In this document: positions 1 to 12,300 of the stretch, in pieces
Layout of the letters: every line of letters begins with the position of its first letter
Numbering within the stretch: position 1 is the first letter of the stretch
Made by a program: the position numbers and the translations under genes
NCBI GenBank assembly: GCA_025094145.1
Contig: JALLLS010000026.1
Span: 361,571 to 425,570 of the forward strand
Length of the DNA stretch: 64,000 nucleotides
Direction: 5' to 3'
DNA from: Spinellus fusiger
Lineage: Eukaryota > Mucoromycota > Mucoromycetes > Mucorales > Phycomycetaceae
Notes under the pieces: model-generated
Databases searched by the model: none
Told to the model about the DNA's origin: nothing
The model's input: the letters and a program-made list of their open reading frames with translations, nothing else

Positions 1-218
1 TTTTATCTTTTTGATAGCCACTTTTCGCCCTGTAGAAAGCTGTTTGCCTTAGATATTGTATTAGAATAATCTCCACTGAATAGTCTTTCTCTCTGTAGGT
101 GTATCTTCATACCTCGGTAGACAACAGCATAAGTACCCTCTCCAATCTTCATGTCTTTTTGATATTTCTTTTCTGTGTGCAAGTTGATTTCATCGGCATC
201 CTCGTTTTCTATGGCCAT
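1..218 (-). CDS. CDK7/Kin28-type cyclin-dependent kinase, N-terminus only
   Basis: Partial gene running off the left edge. Exon 1 (113-218) starts at the ATG at 218 and encodes an acidic leader, then EKKYQKDMKIGEGTYAVVYRG, whose GEGTYAVVY is the Gly-rich ATP loop typical of Kin28/CDK7. A GT-AG intron (30-112) is followed by exon 2 (1-29), which reads RKVAIKKIK and supplies the VAIK lysine. CDK7 is the kinase of the TFIIH complex, phosphorylating the RNA polymerase II C-terminal repeat and acting as CDK-activating kinase in the nucleus. The spliced join gives a beta2-beta3 linker a few residues shorter than in Kin28, so the exact splice site is slightly uncertain. Family is clear as a CDK; the CDK7 subtype rests on the GEGTYAVVY motif. 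Confidence 0.75.
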
Positions 219-710
219 GGCGTCTGTCGATCGTCGTTTTCGTTCTGCTTGGACAGGAAGAGAGGGAAAAAATTAATGCTAGTGACCTTGGTCAAGTAAA
301 GTCACATAACAAGGAGTCTTAAATGTACTCGATGCCAATCCGTCCTAAAGAAAAGATCAAAAAGAAACAGCACAGCACAGCACAGTATAAGAAGGCTATC
401 AGCACACCAAGAGAGTATACAACGAGACTACTTCTTCCAAGAGAATATCAAGATACAAAGGCATAAGAAGAAGTAATTTAAACCAGAAGGCGAGTGCAAT
501 CATAGTAGACACTTTTATCCCACCAATACATAAGCATATAGACAAGTGTATAGCTTATAAATAACTTTTGCAGATTCACAAGTAAAAATACAAATACAAC
601 GACAAAACAAAGTAATTAATATTAGCATAATTAACAATAGAATATAAATAAGAATATAAATAAAAAATAAAAAATAAATAAATAAAAAGAATACATCTTC
701 CTATAAGCCA
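219..710. other. Intergenic spacer, CDK7-like to subtilase
   Basis: 492 bp between two minus-strand genes, so it holds the kinase promoter (right of 218) and the subtilase 3' UTR (left of 711). The subtilase side, about 600-690, is A-rich with repeated AAAATAAAT-like runs. No ORF or RNA gene is recognised here. Confidence 0.6.
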
Positions 711-3700
711 TTAGTTATTTATACGTATTGGACCTGATGTCCACTCCTCCCAGTCTTTTTCCAAGTCTGGATTGCCCATAAGTCGAAGCGCACGAACTCT
801 CAGATAATAAGTGCCTGATGAAACAGTAGAGGCACCAAATCCAGTGCCCATAAGTCTTTCTGGATAAACTACTTTCCCATTCCATGGTACTGTATGAACA
901 TGATTGTCAATGCCCTGTGTATTCCTTTCCCAGTATAAACCAGGACTATCTTCTACAGCACCCACAAGTTTATGCTGACTATCCAGAATATCAAGATGCA
1001 CTTGAGAAGAAGGCATCAAAAGACGACAGACAACGACAGGTACTGAGTTGGTGGAATTAAAATAGAATGTGTCGAGTGGTGAATACACTTTAGTATAATT
1101 GTCTGATGCCACCATGGATGGAGAATCGGTATCAAAAATAGGCAATTCTACCATCTTTCCTATGACACCAAAGTAGGGTACAGTGGCCAAGGTGGATGAA
1201 GTTTTAGGATCAACAAGGGCAATAAAGCCCCCATAGATGGGGTAATGATATTCAGTGGTGGGTGGTAGTTGTAGAGTTACTGTTACTTTTACTATCTTTC
1301 CTGCTGGTACTGTCATAACTTCTGATGGTGAGAATACAAGATCAACTTTTACTTCTTTTCTCTGAATAGGCTCTACAAGCACCAAGCCATTGTCTTCATC
1401 AAAGGGTTGAATTGACTTGGAGACTTGATTTTTAAACACCATCTCAACAGGATGTAGGCCACTGTTTTCTATGTGAAGGGTATGCGTTTTGTAGAGGGTT
1501 GGACTGGCTGTGTCATTGAAGCTGATTTGGGCTGGTGAGATGTGCAAAAGGCTGTTTAAAGCTGTGTAGGCTAAGAATAAAGTATTAGATAAGAATCCAG
1601 TAGACTATGTAATAAATGCTTTTATAGATAGATAGATAACTTACGTTGAACAAGTCCAGCACCTTGAAGAAGTGGGTGATCTGGCTTATTTTCAAAACTA
1701 GCAAGCCTTGCGTGGTTCTGGAGTTTCTCTATGAGATATTTTGGACTTGTGTTTTTATGCTGCTGCTTATGTGCTTGAAGCATAATAGCAAGCACACCTG
1801 CTACATGAGGTGCAGCCATCGAAGTGCCTGATCTTATCCCCCATCCACCATTGTCATGCTTTGGAAGAGTAGAATAAACATCACCACCAATACCTGCCAG
1901 ATTAGGCTTCAAGTCGAGCTCATAACTCGGTCCTACACTTGAAAAATCAGACACTTGGCCCGCTGTACTTATCTCCTGGTCCACTGACTGCTCAGGAAAA
2001 GAGATAATGATAGGTAAGTGGGGTTTATCAGATTTAAATAGCCCAAGTAGTTTGGTAGCTAATGAGAGTGGGATACCAGCACAAGGGAGCCCTCCTTCAG
2101 TGGTCTGAGAGGCCACGGGCTTCTCTGAGTTTGGGTCATAGAACAAGACACCTTTGGCTCCAGATTGACTTGCTATCTCGATTTTTCTATCAAATGTGCA
2201 TTCACCACGCATCACAAAGAGTATTTTTCCCTGAATATCTGTGGCAGATAAAGTCCCTGTGGAGTTGCATGCAGTAATGGAGTTTTCTCCGTCAAAGGCA
2301 GTAACCAGAGTGCCTTGAGGAAAGCTCGTGGTGGAGACCGAAAGTTGGTAGGCTAAAATGAAGTACATCAGGTCAGCAACAATTGCACTATTGAATAGCA
2401 AAAAAGAAAGAAAGATATATATATAAATATATATATGTTTATGTTTATGTTTATATAAAAAGACAAAAGAACTCACAGTAAAATTGGTTGGGTAATAAGT
2501 TCACTGTTGCCACTCTGGACGTGGAGTATGCGTTATCCACAGAGGCTACAGAGACAGTATTTTTGCCAGAACCTGGTGTATTCTGCATGAATATACCCTC
2601 ATCTCCTTGGTTTCCAGCAACACCAACCACTATAGAGTACAAGTTAACACATACTCTATCTTATGTAAACACTACATCCATACACACTCATATTTACCAA
2701 TCACTCCCTTCTGTACTAAACGATCAGCAACTACAGCCATGGCATCTTCTGGCCAAGCGTTTTCAACACCAAGACTAAGATTAATAACATTACATCCTAC
2801 ATGAAATAAAATGTATAAGCTATGGAGGCTATGGCTACTATCACTGTCATACCTTCTTCATAGGCCATTTCCATAGCTTTAATAACAGTATCTTCACTAG
2901 CTCCACTGTGGCATCCAAATATTCGCCACATGCCTAATGTAGCGTCAGGTACTATTCCTGTAAAATTCTATTCACTCGAGCAATACATCAGTGTACTGAA
3001 CTCTTTATCATATTCAAGTTTACCAATTCTGGAGCATATCCTCCTATAATACCGCTCACATGCGTCCCATGTCCTTTACAATGTATTTCATTAGATATCA
3101 ATAGAGTAAATCCTGTACATCAACCCATCTACCTGTATCCAATCCTGTACATAGATCATAGGGATCATTTTCTGGTAAATGTCGACCAACAGCAATATCA
3201 TCTTCATCTGGGTCTACCAAGTTACGGCCATAGGCAAATTTATAACCCTTTCCAAATCCACCTCCAAGTGCTGGATGTGTATAGTCAACACCTATCAATA
3301 CAATACAAAAAGGTAGAGAAAGAGAGATTAAAGAGAGAGAGAGGAAATACACACATCAAAAAGTGTATAATAAAAATAGTTTACCAGAATCAAGAATCCC
3401 AATCACTATCCCCTTTCCAGTAAGATTAAGCTCACGTTGCAATTCTGGGATCTGGGAAAGATGGCCATCGTAGGGTCTCTGCTGGGATTTATGAACCCAT
3501 TGTGGCCGTGGAATATGGTATACTGGATAGATCCTTTTGACATCTGGACTTTTAAGTAAGCCTGCTAGTACAGGATGATGAAGTTCTCTCAAGAATCTTG
3601 TTGAACTCTTTGTCACTGTGTTTTTGTCTTTCTCGTTGATATGAAAAGACATTCCTTTAAAAAGAGTACCAGAATAGGTATGTCTCACTCGAAATAAGTG

Positions 3701-3853
3701 TCTAATACTATGAAGGGAGGCCAGGATGTGTTGATGTTGATATTCTTCTTGATGATCATTGTACTCTACAATGTAAGTGCCTGATACAACAGAAGCACAT
3801 TGGGTCAGTACAATCTCCGTTGAAAATAAGAACAAAATAATAATAAATTGCAT
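711..3853 (-). CDS. Secreted subtilisin-like serine protease (S8) with PA and Fn3-like domains
   Basis: Eight exons inferred: 3385-3853, 3133-3291, 3073-3024, 2853-2957, 2698-2796, 2477-2629, 1645-2352, 711-1561. The chosen start gives a signal peptide (MQFIIILFLFSTEIVLTQC); an in-frame ATG lies 10 codons upstream. Order: signal peptide, I9-like propeptide with a TYIVEYND motif, catalytic Asp in GILDSGVDYTHP, catalytic His in GHGTHVSG, oxyanion-hole region near GVAGNQGDEG, an inserted PA domain (about 2050-2340), catalytic Ser in GTSMAAPHVAG (about 1815), and a C-terminal Fn3-like (DUF1034-type) domain. All three catalytic residues are present. About 860 aa, normal for the large fungal PA-subtilases that degrade extracellular protein. 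Oddity: exon 3 to exon 4 does not keep frame with the obvious splice sites (see findings), so the locus could carry a one-base frameshift or an unusual splice. Confidence 0.82.
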
Positions 3854-4529
3854 GAAATAGTAATTAAAAAACACTAGCATCAACAGAGCTTGAAATATAA
3901 TCTTTATATATGTATTATTTACTCCTTTAGTTTATAATGAGAAGTAGGGATGAGTGAGGAGACACTGATACCAGAAAGAAGTACGTATTTCTTTTGGTAC
4001 TTGAATATTTATTCCAATTGCTTTTATTCTACCATTACGCTATGTTTAGATAACTACGATCAATTCCATTTTATTCATTACTAATTTCTTGTGCCTCACT
4101 AATGTATAAGAATATCTATATTTATAAAGTATAGTGTTATAGAGAGAGAGGGAGGGAGGGAGTTTGACTCATTAGATTGGCCTATATGTTTTACACTGAC
4201 AGTGACGAGGTAACCAGATTGCTTTAGTCGCACTATTAAAGACATCAGTACCACTTTTTACACCAAAACAAGTTCACAACAGCTAGTTATATTCCTATCA
4301 ATAAAGTATCTCAATAGAGTCTCCTTTTAGAGCAGAAATACTCTTTTCTTAATACCCCAAGAAATATATTCTCCTTGAGCTGAATTAATTTTGATTATAA
4401 TCACGTTTGTTGTTGAATACTTTCAGTCAAAGGATAGATTGTGCATTCATAATCATCTGTGCATTTCAAATTCACATTGGTCTTCTCTATCCCTGCACAC
4501 TCTTTTGATATGTCTGTAACCTCATGTGT

Positions 4530-4595
4530 TTTTTATTTTATTTTATTTTATTTTATTTTATTTTATTTTATATTATATTATATTATATTATATTT
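4530..4595. repeat. TTTTA / TATTA microsatellite
   Basis: About eight TTTTA units followed by about five TATTA units, in the spacer upstream of the DOCK gene's 3' end. Simple repeat with no coding meaning. Confidence 0.9.
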
Positions 4596-4699
4596 TTTAG
4601 ATAATGACTAAACTTTCTGTGAATAATTAAATGAATACTAAATGTTTATGGTTATATTTATGGTTATATTTATGGTTATATTTATATAACCATTGAGAA

Positions 4700-5420
4700 A
4701 TACTTAGTACTTGGTGGGTCTAGCCTTAACATCCATCATGTTTCAACAACTCCGATCCATGTTGGCTTTACGAGTACTAGTGAATTCCTTTGGTTTTTTT
4801 TCTCATTCTGATATTAAAAAGACCCTCACACCCTTTCTAAAAATGTAAACATGTCTGTTATCGTATAGGCTACAATTTCATTAGGATCAAACAGAGTCAG
4901 TTAGAGTATGGTCTGAGCTACGAGGCAGTCAGTAGGGCGAACGAGAGGCATCTTCTGTCCTCTACACGTTTGTTAACCTACCAGTAGAGTAGCTGAACCT
5001 GTCTTGCCAAACTTTAGTGCCTATTTCTATATTCTATAAAAGATAGGTACTAGATTTCAGGGCAATACACCTCCTTCAAGCCATTCATATAGGTTTTAGT
5101 GTTCATATCATCCTTCACAACAAATAATCTCACAACACCTCTATTGGGATATCCCCGCACATGTATGTTGCCACCACTCTATTGCTCTACACCCACCAGA
5201 TACTCAAAGATATAAAACACTTTGCTCTGTCTCAGTATAATCACAGTATTACCACTTCCATATAACTTTTTTTTTCATCAGACCAGATGACAAAATACCA
5301 CTGTCTATGTGTCCAATAGAGATGCCCATAGGTCTACTGAATTTGCCATTGTAGTACTCATGAGTGGTAGCCTTTCCTTTCTTCAAGAACCTCCACATGA
5401 TGTAAATAGTGAATTTGCGT
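4700..5420 (-). mobile_element. Decayed Tc1/mariner-type transposase relic
   Basis: Read on the minus strand, conceptual translation shows broken transposase blocks: near 5265-5310 a VIWSDEKKSYM segment (the W-S-D-E block around the second catalytic Asp), and near 4690-4735 a tail reading DPPSTKYF, like the GPTKY ending of Tc1 transposases. Many stops and frameshifts separate them, so no protein can be made. No clear terminal inverted repeats were found. Oriented so its C-terminus faces the subtilase. The assignment rests on motif recognition only. Confidence 0.6.
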
Positions 5421-6345
5421 GAAATAATAGCACGAGTATGAGCACTATTATTTTAACCTTATCAGAAAAAAATACGTGGAAAATATACCGGTGTTGTTGG
5501 TTAAAGAAAGTATGATACACTAAATTACAATTACGAGTAGAAACACTAGTGTATGCACATTTATTAAGTAATAGGAGTCTACATAATTTAAAATAACCGA
5601 GTAATCCTGTCCGTTTAGTTTAGTCTAAAAGATAGACAGGATTTTTTTCCCTTCTATTCTTATTATTGAATGATAGGTACATGTGTGAGCTTAGCACGAT
5701 CAGATAGCTATCTCCTTATTCAAGTAAATATGAACCTACAAGATCACGTTCAAGGCCTAGAGTCAACAGGATCTCCTAAGAATGTTTGCAGTTTTACTAA
5801 ACTAAAACTATATACTTTGTTCACACAATAGTTTGTATTCTGAACAGTAGATAATAAAAGTTTGCTTTTCTCTTTCCTTTACAATCTGTTAGGCTATACA
5901 TCAAAAAGTGTTTATGTATTGAATATTCACAAATGTGCTTTGCTGTCAGTTCAAATAAGCAAATGTTTCTTTTTATATTAAAAATAGAAATAAACGATGC
6001 ATTGCTATTTTTCAATCTTTCTTTCTATTTAAATAAAGAATAAAATAATAAAACAGTAATGGTATCAATGACACCAAGTCCTAAACAATAAGCACTTTCT
6101 ATAGAACAATTGTGCATTTAATAGATACAACAATCTATAATAGTTAGGTTGTTCAGGTGAGTTATATAAAGATATTATGATTTCATTTGTAATCAATAAT
6201 ATATAAATATATAAAAACATATTATATTCCTAATACAATTATATAGTCCTTAGAATGTTTCTGTCTATTATCTCATATTTATAAACATGAAGAGTATTTA
6301 TTATAAAGCTTAACTATATACTGATGTAAATTGGAGTGTTGAAAT

Positions 6346-6393
6346 AGTTATTTCTTTTTTTTTTTCTTTTTTCTTTTTTTCTTTTTTTCTTTT
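6346..6393. repeat. Poly-T / CTTTTT tract downstream of DOCK stop
   Basis: T-rich on the + strand, so A-rich in the 3' UTR of the minus-strand DOCK mRNA directly after its stop (6394-6396). Simple-sequence tract. Confidence 0.8.
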
Positions 6394-9300
6394 TTAACTT
6401 TGCGACTTCTTTCTAGATTTTTTGCGAAGTGTCATTTTCAGACTACGTGATATGCTTTCTGCTCGCGAAATAGATGTGTTTTCCACAGCAGTACGCATCA
6501 ATACATGTTCTGGTACAGGAGATCGAATGGAAAAGGCTCTACTGACAGGTGACATAAGAGGAGAGGGCTGCTGTGAAGTAGGGCTATAAGGCTGAACCGT
6601 TGAATTTTGGCGTGTTACTGAAGGTCGTTGCTGTTGTTCACTTGTTTCTGGTAATACTGTATGTTTAGACTCTACGTCTAAGGACTTTTTGGTTTTGCCA
6701 ACACGCGAAATTTCTTCTGCAAAGTTTTTCTTGTAAACTAAATAATAGTAATAATAGTAATAAGCAACATTGTCTTTAGGATAACAAGAAACTTACAGTC
6801 AACAAGAGTGCTATGGAAGGGACGCATATCTTGACTAACGAGTTTGTTGTGAGCTTCTAGACATTGCTCGACAATCTTGACCTAAAAATACCGATAAATG
6901 TCAGTTTATAATGTAATGTAATTAATTAAAAATATAAATAGAAGAGTATATAAATACAAAATAAAAATACAATGGATTATTTGTGCCTTTTGGACGTATA
7001 CTTACTTGTGTATCAATTGAACTCTTGAGACGCTCAATCCAATGATGCATTTCTGGGTTGGACGCCCAGTATTCTTGTGAGAAAAAGGCATTTCGATAAA
7101 GAGGTACACCTCCATTCACTGGGGCATCCACTGCGCCATTAAGAGCCATGGAAAACGGACTCACATTGACTGGATTAGAACCTGATGGAGGACGTTTCTG
7201 GTTCAAATGGACAGAGTATTTCTTAAGAAGTTCTAAAAGTTCTTGGTTCTTGTTTTCAACGGCAACCACAGCGTTCTCAATAGGCGACACTTCTTTGACT
7301 TGGACATGAATAATCTTTGATCGTCGAGCAATATTCGGGAACTGGTCTTCACATGTCAATACTGTTTTCTCGGTCCAAAGATTTAAAAAGTCTGTCTCTG
7401 GCCTACGATCTTCGTTTGATTGTTGAGTTTTATTAATAGGTCGAGAGAAAGAGAACACATAAACACCATTTGTTGCGCAATACTTTTTAACATAGTCTGG
7501 TACCAAGGAGTTCTTCATCTTTTGCTTTGATTCTCCCTCGGGCTCTGGTACAACCGCTGTAATCTGAAGGTATTGTCCATCTAAAGAACTTTCTAATTCT
7601 TTCAGCTGTTCCTCTGACATCACTGCCATTGCTGCATGTTTTCCTGAAAGTAGTTGTGCATTGGGATGTCGGTTCTGCATTCGTTCAACAAAGGAGACCA
7701 TCTTTTCCCATTCCAATCCACGGTAAATGTATTGGTGGTTGCGTACACTATCAGGAAATCCTCGACCATAGAAACCCACTCGGAAATATTCTGGAAAGTA
7801 GCGTTCTTTCTTTACAATATTCTGAGCTAGTTGTGCTTGGCGCTGCAGTACTTCACTCAACTTGACAAAATCAAAGATGGTTGTTTCGTACTCATGAGCG
7901 AGTTCCTTGCACAACTGAACTGATATCTCCCAGGCATTGCCTTGTTCAAGATAGCCGATCATTGTCCAATAAAGCTTCTCTTTACGAGAAAAGGATGTCT
8001 GAGCCTTGAAACCAAGTTCAGGAATAGCAACGAGTTTTTCATAAGGATCCCAGGCAAGAAGATTGGCATGGAATCTTAGCGTCAGAGCAGCCTCAATGTA
8101 GTTATGGCTTCCAACATGAAGCTGAACAAGTTGGTGGACATACTTTATATAGATCTCCTCACGCTCTATCACTTGAATGAACTTCATCAGTTTAAGTGTA
8201 GCATTGATACGTTCATCCATAAACTCGTCATCATCCAGTGGAAGACTTCGAATCTGTAGTAGTAGTTCCATGAATTTACTCAAGGACTCTACTGCTTGTC
8301 TTCCGGGTTCATACAGTTTAACAGAATCTTGAGATAATAGTTTAATCTCTAATAATCGTTTCAACTCCTCCACCATATGAACTCGAATGGCTTCTGTTCC
8401 TTTGTTTTCAGACATCACAAGTCGATCCAACGTAGCTATGAGCAAGTGTTGTATCCGAGTTAGTTCTCCAAACATGTGCAGTTCAATAGTGAAAATGTCA
8501 GCAATCACTTCAAGAGCAGCAGAACGAGACTGTTCATGAAGAGTAATGGCAACAGCACACAGTGGACGCAGAATAATAGGAATCAAATCGATTTGCAGTA
8601 TGGATATGGCAGGGATCTTTGCCCCTTCTTCACCCGTCATGTTCATAGACAGTCTTTCACTCGATGGCTTCAGCTCTTCCTTTTCCTTGGTATCATTGAT
8701 CTTCTCAATCATAATCTTCACTCCAAACATGTCTAGATCATTCTCCAAAAAGGACACAACACCACGCCCTCTGGGTTCCTTCCTGATAGCCTCCAACTGT
8801 TCAACTTCTGCTTTTTTAGTAAAGTAGGCAAGAACATCAGGCTTTAATACTTCTTCTGACTTGACATGTCCTGATCCTGCCAACCGCCAAAGCTGCAACA
8901 ACACTTTAGCACCCACCACGCCTTTGTTGTTTCCAGCCAACTTCCATACCGCCCGCTGCGTTTGAGGCAAGAAGTTCTCAATCTCCAAACGTCTGCTTGA
9001 CATGGTCTGTAACAGAGTGACGAACAAGGTTCTCCACAACACCAGCCGTACATTCTGTTCCGTCTCCTCCTCTGTTTCCGTTGCCTCCAACTGTGTTGTG
9101 GGAAGAAAGTTCTTGAACTCGAACAGAGTAGCAGCAGGAGCGAGAATATTACACAGGACAATATGATGAGCAATGACGTCCATGTTGAGCCAGTGATTAG
9201 GTACTTTCCGAGTACTGCGTGTGGGATCTTCTTTACACCGAGTAAGCCCTTCCAACGAACATTTTGTTTCTTCAAGGATTTGTAGATCATCGCCAAAAAG

Positions 9301-12300
9301 AATCGCCATACACGTGTGGCATACTTTACAGAGGAGGGCAGCAGTGGCTTCTGTGCCTTGTTTTGCTTCATAGTCGTTGAGAAAGGCAACCCATTGTCGA
9401 GCAGGTGCCAAATAAAAGAGCTCGAGAATCACCACAGTAATATCCAAGAGTCCAGTCGTGACCATGGCCACCACTGTGTTTTCTGGGGCCAGTACATTGG
9501 CTTTGGGAGATGAACTCTGGAATGGATAGGTGCTTGGAAAGGGTGTGGAAGGTGAGGTGGACAGTGCTTGTAAAACAACTGAGAATTTTGAACCTCCTTC
9601 AGATGAATCTGAGGCATTGATGACACTTTTTGCGCTGATGGAGTTGTTGCGTTCACGTAGCATCCCTAGTGAGTGTCGTGAGTTTCTTCTGGAGGAAACA
9701 GGTGTCTGTTCATTCGAAGAAACAATTGTGTCTGTTACTTCTAGTGCTTGAACTGCCTGTCGAGTGAGCCTTTGAAGTTCCTTGTAAGCATTCAGCAATT
9801 GAGGCACAAGTTGAAGGACAACCTCAGTGATAGAAATAAGCTCTGCCTGTGACTCATCCAATAGATCCTCTTCTCCCATCGTATCTGTTGACATTGGACG
9901 AGACAGTGTTTGGCTGAAGGGTGAAAAGGGAGCCGAAGAAGAAAGACTTGATGAAGAAAGACTTGACGAGGCCATCCCACATGACTTTCTCACCTTGTCC
10001 AATATCTCACTCACAATGGTCAGAGAAAGACGCAGGTTCTCCAGCCATTGTGATTTTGGCAGACGTGTTTGTTGGTGATCTACTTCTTGATCATGGCGAG
10101 CAAAAATCACATCTTTTGCTACCAACATGTAGGAATTAATCCACATCTGGATCCACTTTAGCACATTTTTTGCAAGTCCAAATCGACACGTTGAGTCATT
10201 GAAGATGGGTCCTTTCACAATGGCCAATATCATGCATAGTTTATGGCCCACAAGTTTACCCGTGAAATGAGAACATGTATCCACAAAATGGGTTGTAATA
10301 TCCACTAATTGTTTGGATGAAAGAACACCACGCAATTCACCCAAGACACCAGCAAAGTGCTGGAGTGTGAGTGTTTGTGTGCCAATCATCACGCTGGGTT
10401 GCTCCATGACCATCATCTGAGCGATAGAATTCAGTAATTGCTGAAGATCTTCCTTGAACATAATATCTTTCAAGCTGCGCTCACCGTTTTCTTCTCTGAT
10501 CTTTTGCATGTTCCTTGAACGCACCATAAAGCGGAACAGATAATCCCATACTTTCATACTACTTCTTAACAACTTGGCCTTACTGGAGTTACTGGGATGA
10601 GCACAGAGACGTCTTAATCCCTTCATTATCTGATCATACGTGACTTCTTCATTGGCCATCTGTAATAGGCGTGCTCTGGAGTGAGTAGCAGACTCTTCTG
10701 GAGTGAATCGGTGTTCAATGTAAACATCCAGCACAGGTCTAAAATTGCTGAACCGTCTGTCCTGAACAATACCAAGCACCCAGATAATAGCTGCCAATGT
10801 CTGATCCACAACATCATCCCGTGCACTGACATAAGCGTGTTTACAAGCCAAGATGTCCAAAAGAGCATCAAAGATATCTCCCAAGAACTTGACGACCTCC
10901 ATTTCACCCACGAATGTGAATTTATCCAGAATGGAAAGGAGTTCTTCCACACCCTCAGGTCCTTGGGCCATCATATCACACCAATTGAGCAATTTCACAA
11001 GTGTTTTGTTCTGTGTGAATTGTGTTGAACAAAGAAACGTACCAACAGTCAACGTATCTCTCATGGTTGTGAGTTTTCCTGTGGTGGTGGTGGTGGTGGT
11101 GTTGGTGGTAGCTTCTGGCAATGTCGAGGCAATACTTCCATTGGTACCACTGAATACAGAGGGTGAATTAAAAGAGCCATGGAAACTTTTCAAGCTACTG
11201 GCTGAGGAGGAAGACCGATGACCTAGTTTTGTTTTGGAGTCCTTGTGGCGTGAGGAGGTGTATTCCTGGAGCTGCATGTTGGAAGGAATCGAAGAGCGGT
11301 AGCACCAAGGCACATTGTCAATGTACGCACATTGATTAGCAAGCACGCGATCGTATTTGTACAGATACAGGGTATGGAGTCCATCGGCTACAAAATCACG
11401 GTAAACACAGGGCAGTGTCAATGGTAAGAATCCCATGGCAATTGTCTTTTCACTGCTGTTGTGAGGAGGTGAAGCGGGCAGCCCTGTTGAATGACTGGGG
11501 GAAATAGAAGAAGCATAGTAGCTGCTTTTGTGACGAATGGTGAAAAACACATGGGATCTTGACCAGAGGGTGTCTGACTGAATCTTAAGTTTGATCATCT
11601 CACCCCACCTTGGTCTTTGATCATGGTAAAACACCATGCTCTCCCAGTAGGTGGTAAAGGGAGCATTGGCCCCTGATGACAGGGCATTTTCCACGACTTC
11701 ACTTGTAATATTATCACGCACACACAGAGTCAGTTGGATGTTCCTTGATCTTCCAAACTGAGCGAAATCACCCGAGGCCAATGTAATGTAAAGCTCGTTG
11801 CGATCATCGTCAGGAAACACGACATCAGGGAATCCTAGGCGTAGGGTATGGGGAACCCCCTGCAATAAGGCAGTGTTTGTCTTTTCCACTTGATCGAGCT
11901 GTCCAAACAACATGCGTAAATGCACTCGTAATATATCTGCCCGTGTGTTCTTCTCAATGTCCTTGACTGAGTTATTAATGATATCCTCGTGCAGAACAGA
12001 GAAGGTGGACTCTGTGGTAGCTGTGTAAATACGCATGTCGTGTTCAGAAGGCAGAATACGAACAGCAGGACCACTGGTTGGAGTGGCAGATGAGAAGTAG
12101 GCAGAAGCAGATGCATTGGGGGAACTGTGGTGCAGACTAGTGAATCCATTGGTCTCTGTCTTGTGTAGTAATCCTCCCAGATGCAATACAGCACAGCCAA
12201 AGGGACGTCGACACAGCTGGGAGGTGGGCACAGGGAGTGCTATTCCAGATTTCAGGGTGGTGCGATGGTTGGCAGACTCAAAGTAGTTCATAATACGGGT

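Larger units (their letters stand above)
3900..6393. other. 2.5 kb AT-rich intergenic spacer
   Basis: No intact gene. It contains the subtilase promoter side (after 3883), a pyrimidine-rich TTTTA/TATTA microsatellite (4530-4590), a GGTTATATTTAT tandem repeat (about 4650-4690), a decayed Tc1/mariner transposase (about 4700-5420, listed separately), and a poly-T/CTTTTT tract (6346-6395) abutting the DOCK stop codon. Short ORFs such as 5821-6015 are AT-rich and unsupported. Confidence 0.6.
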
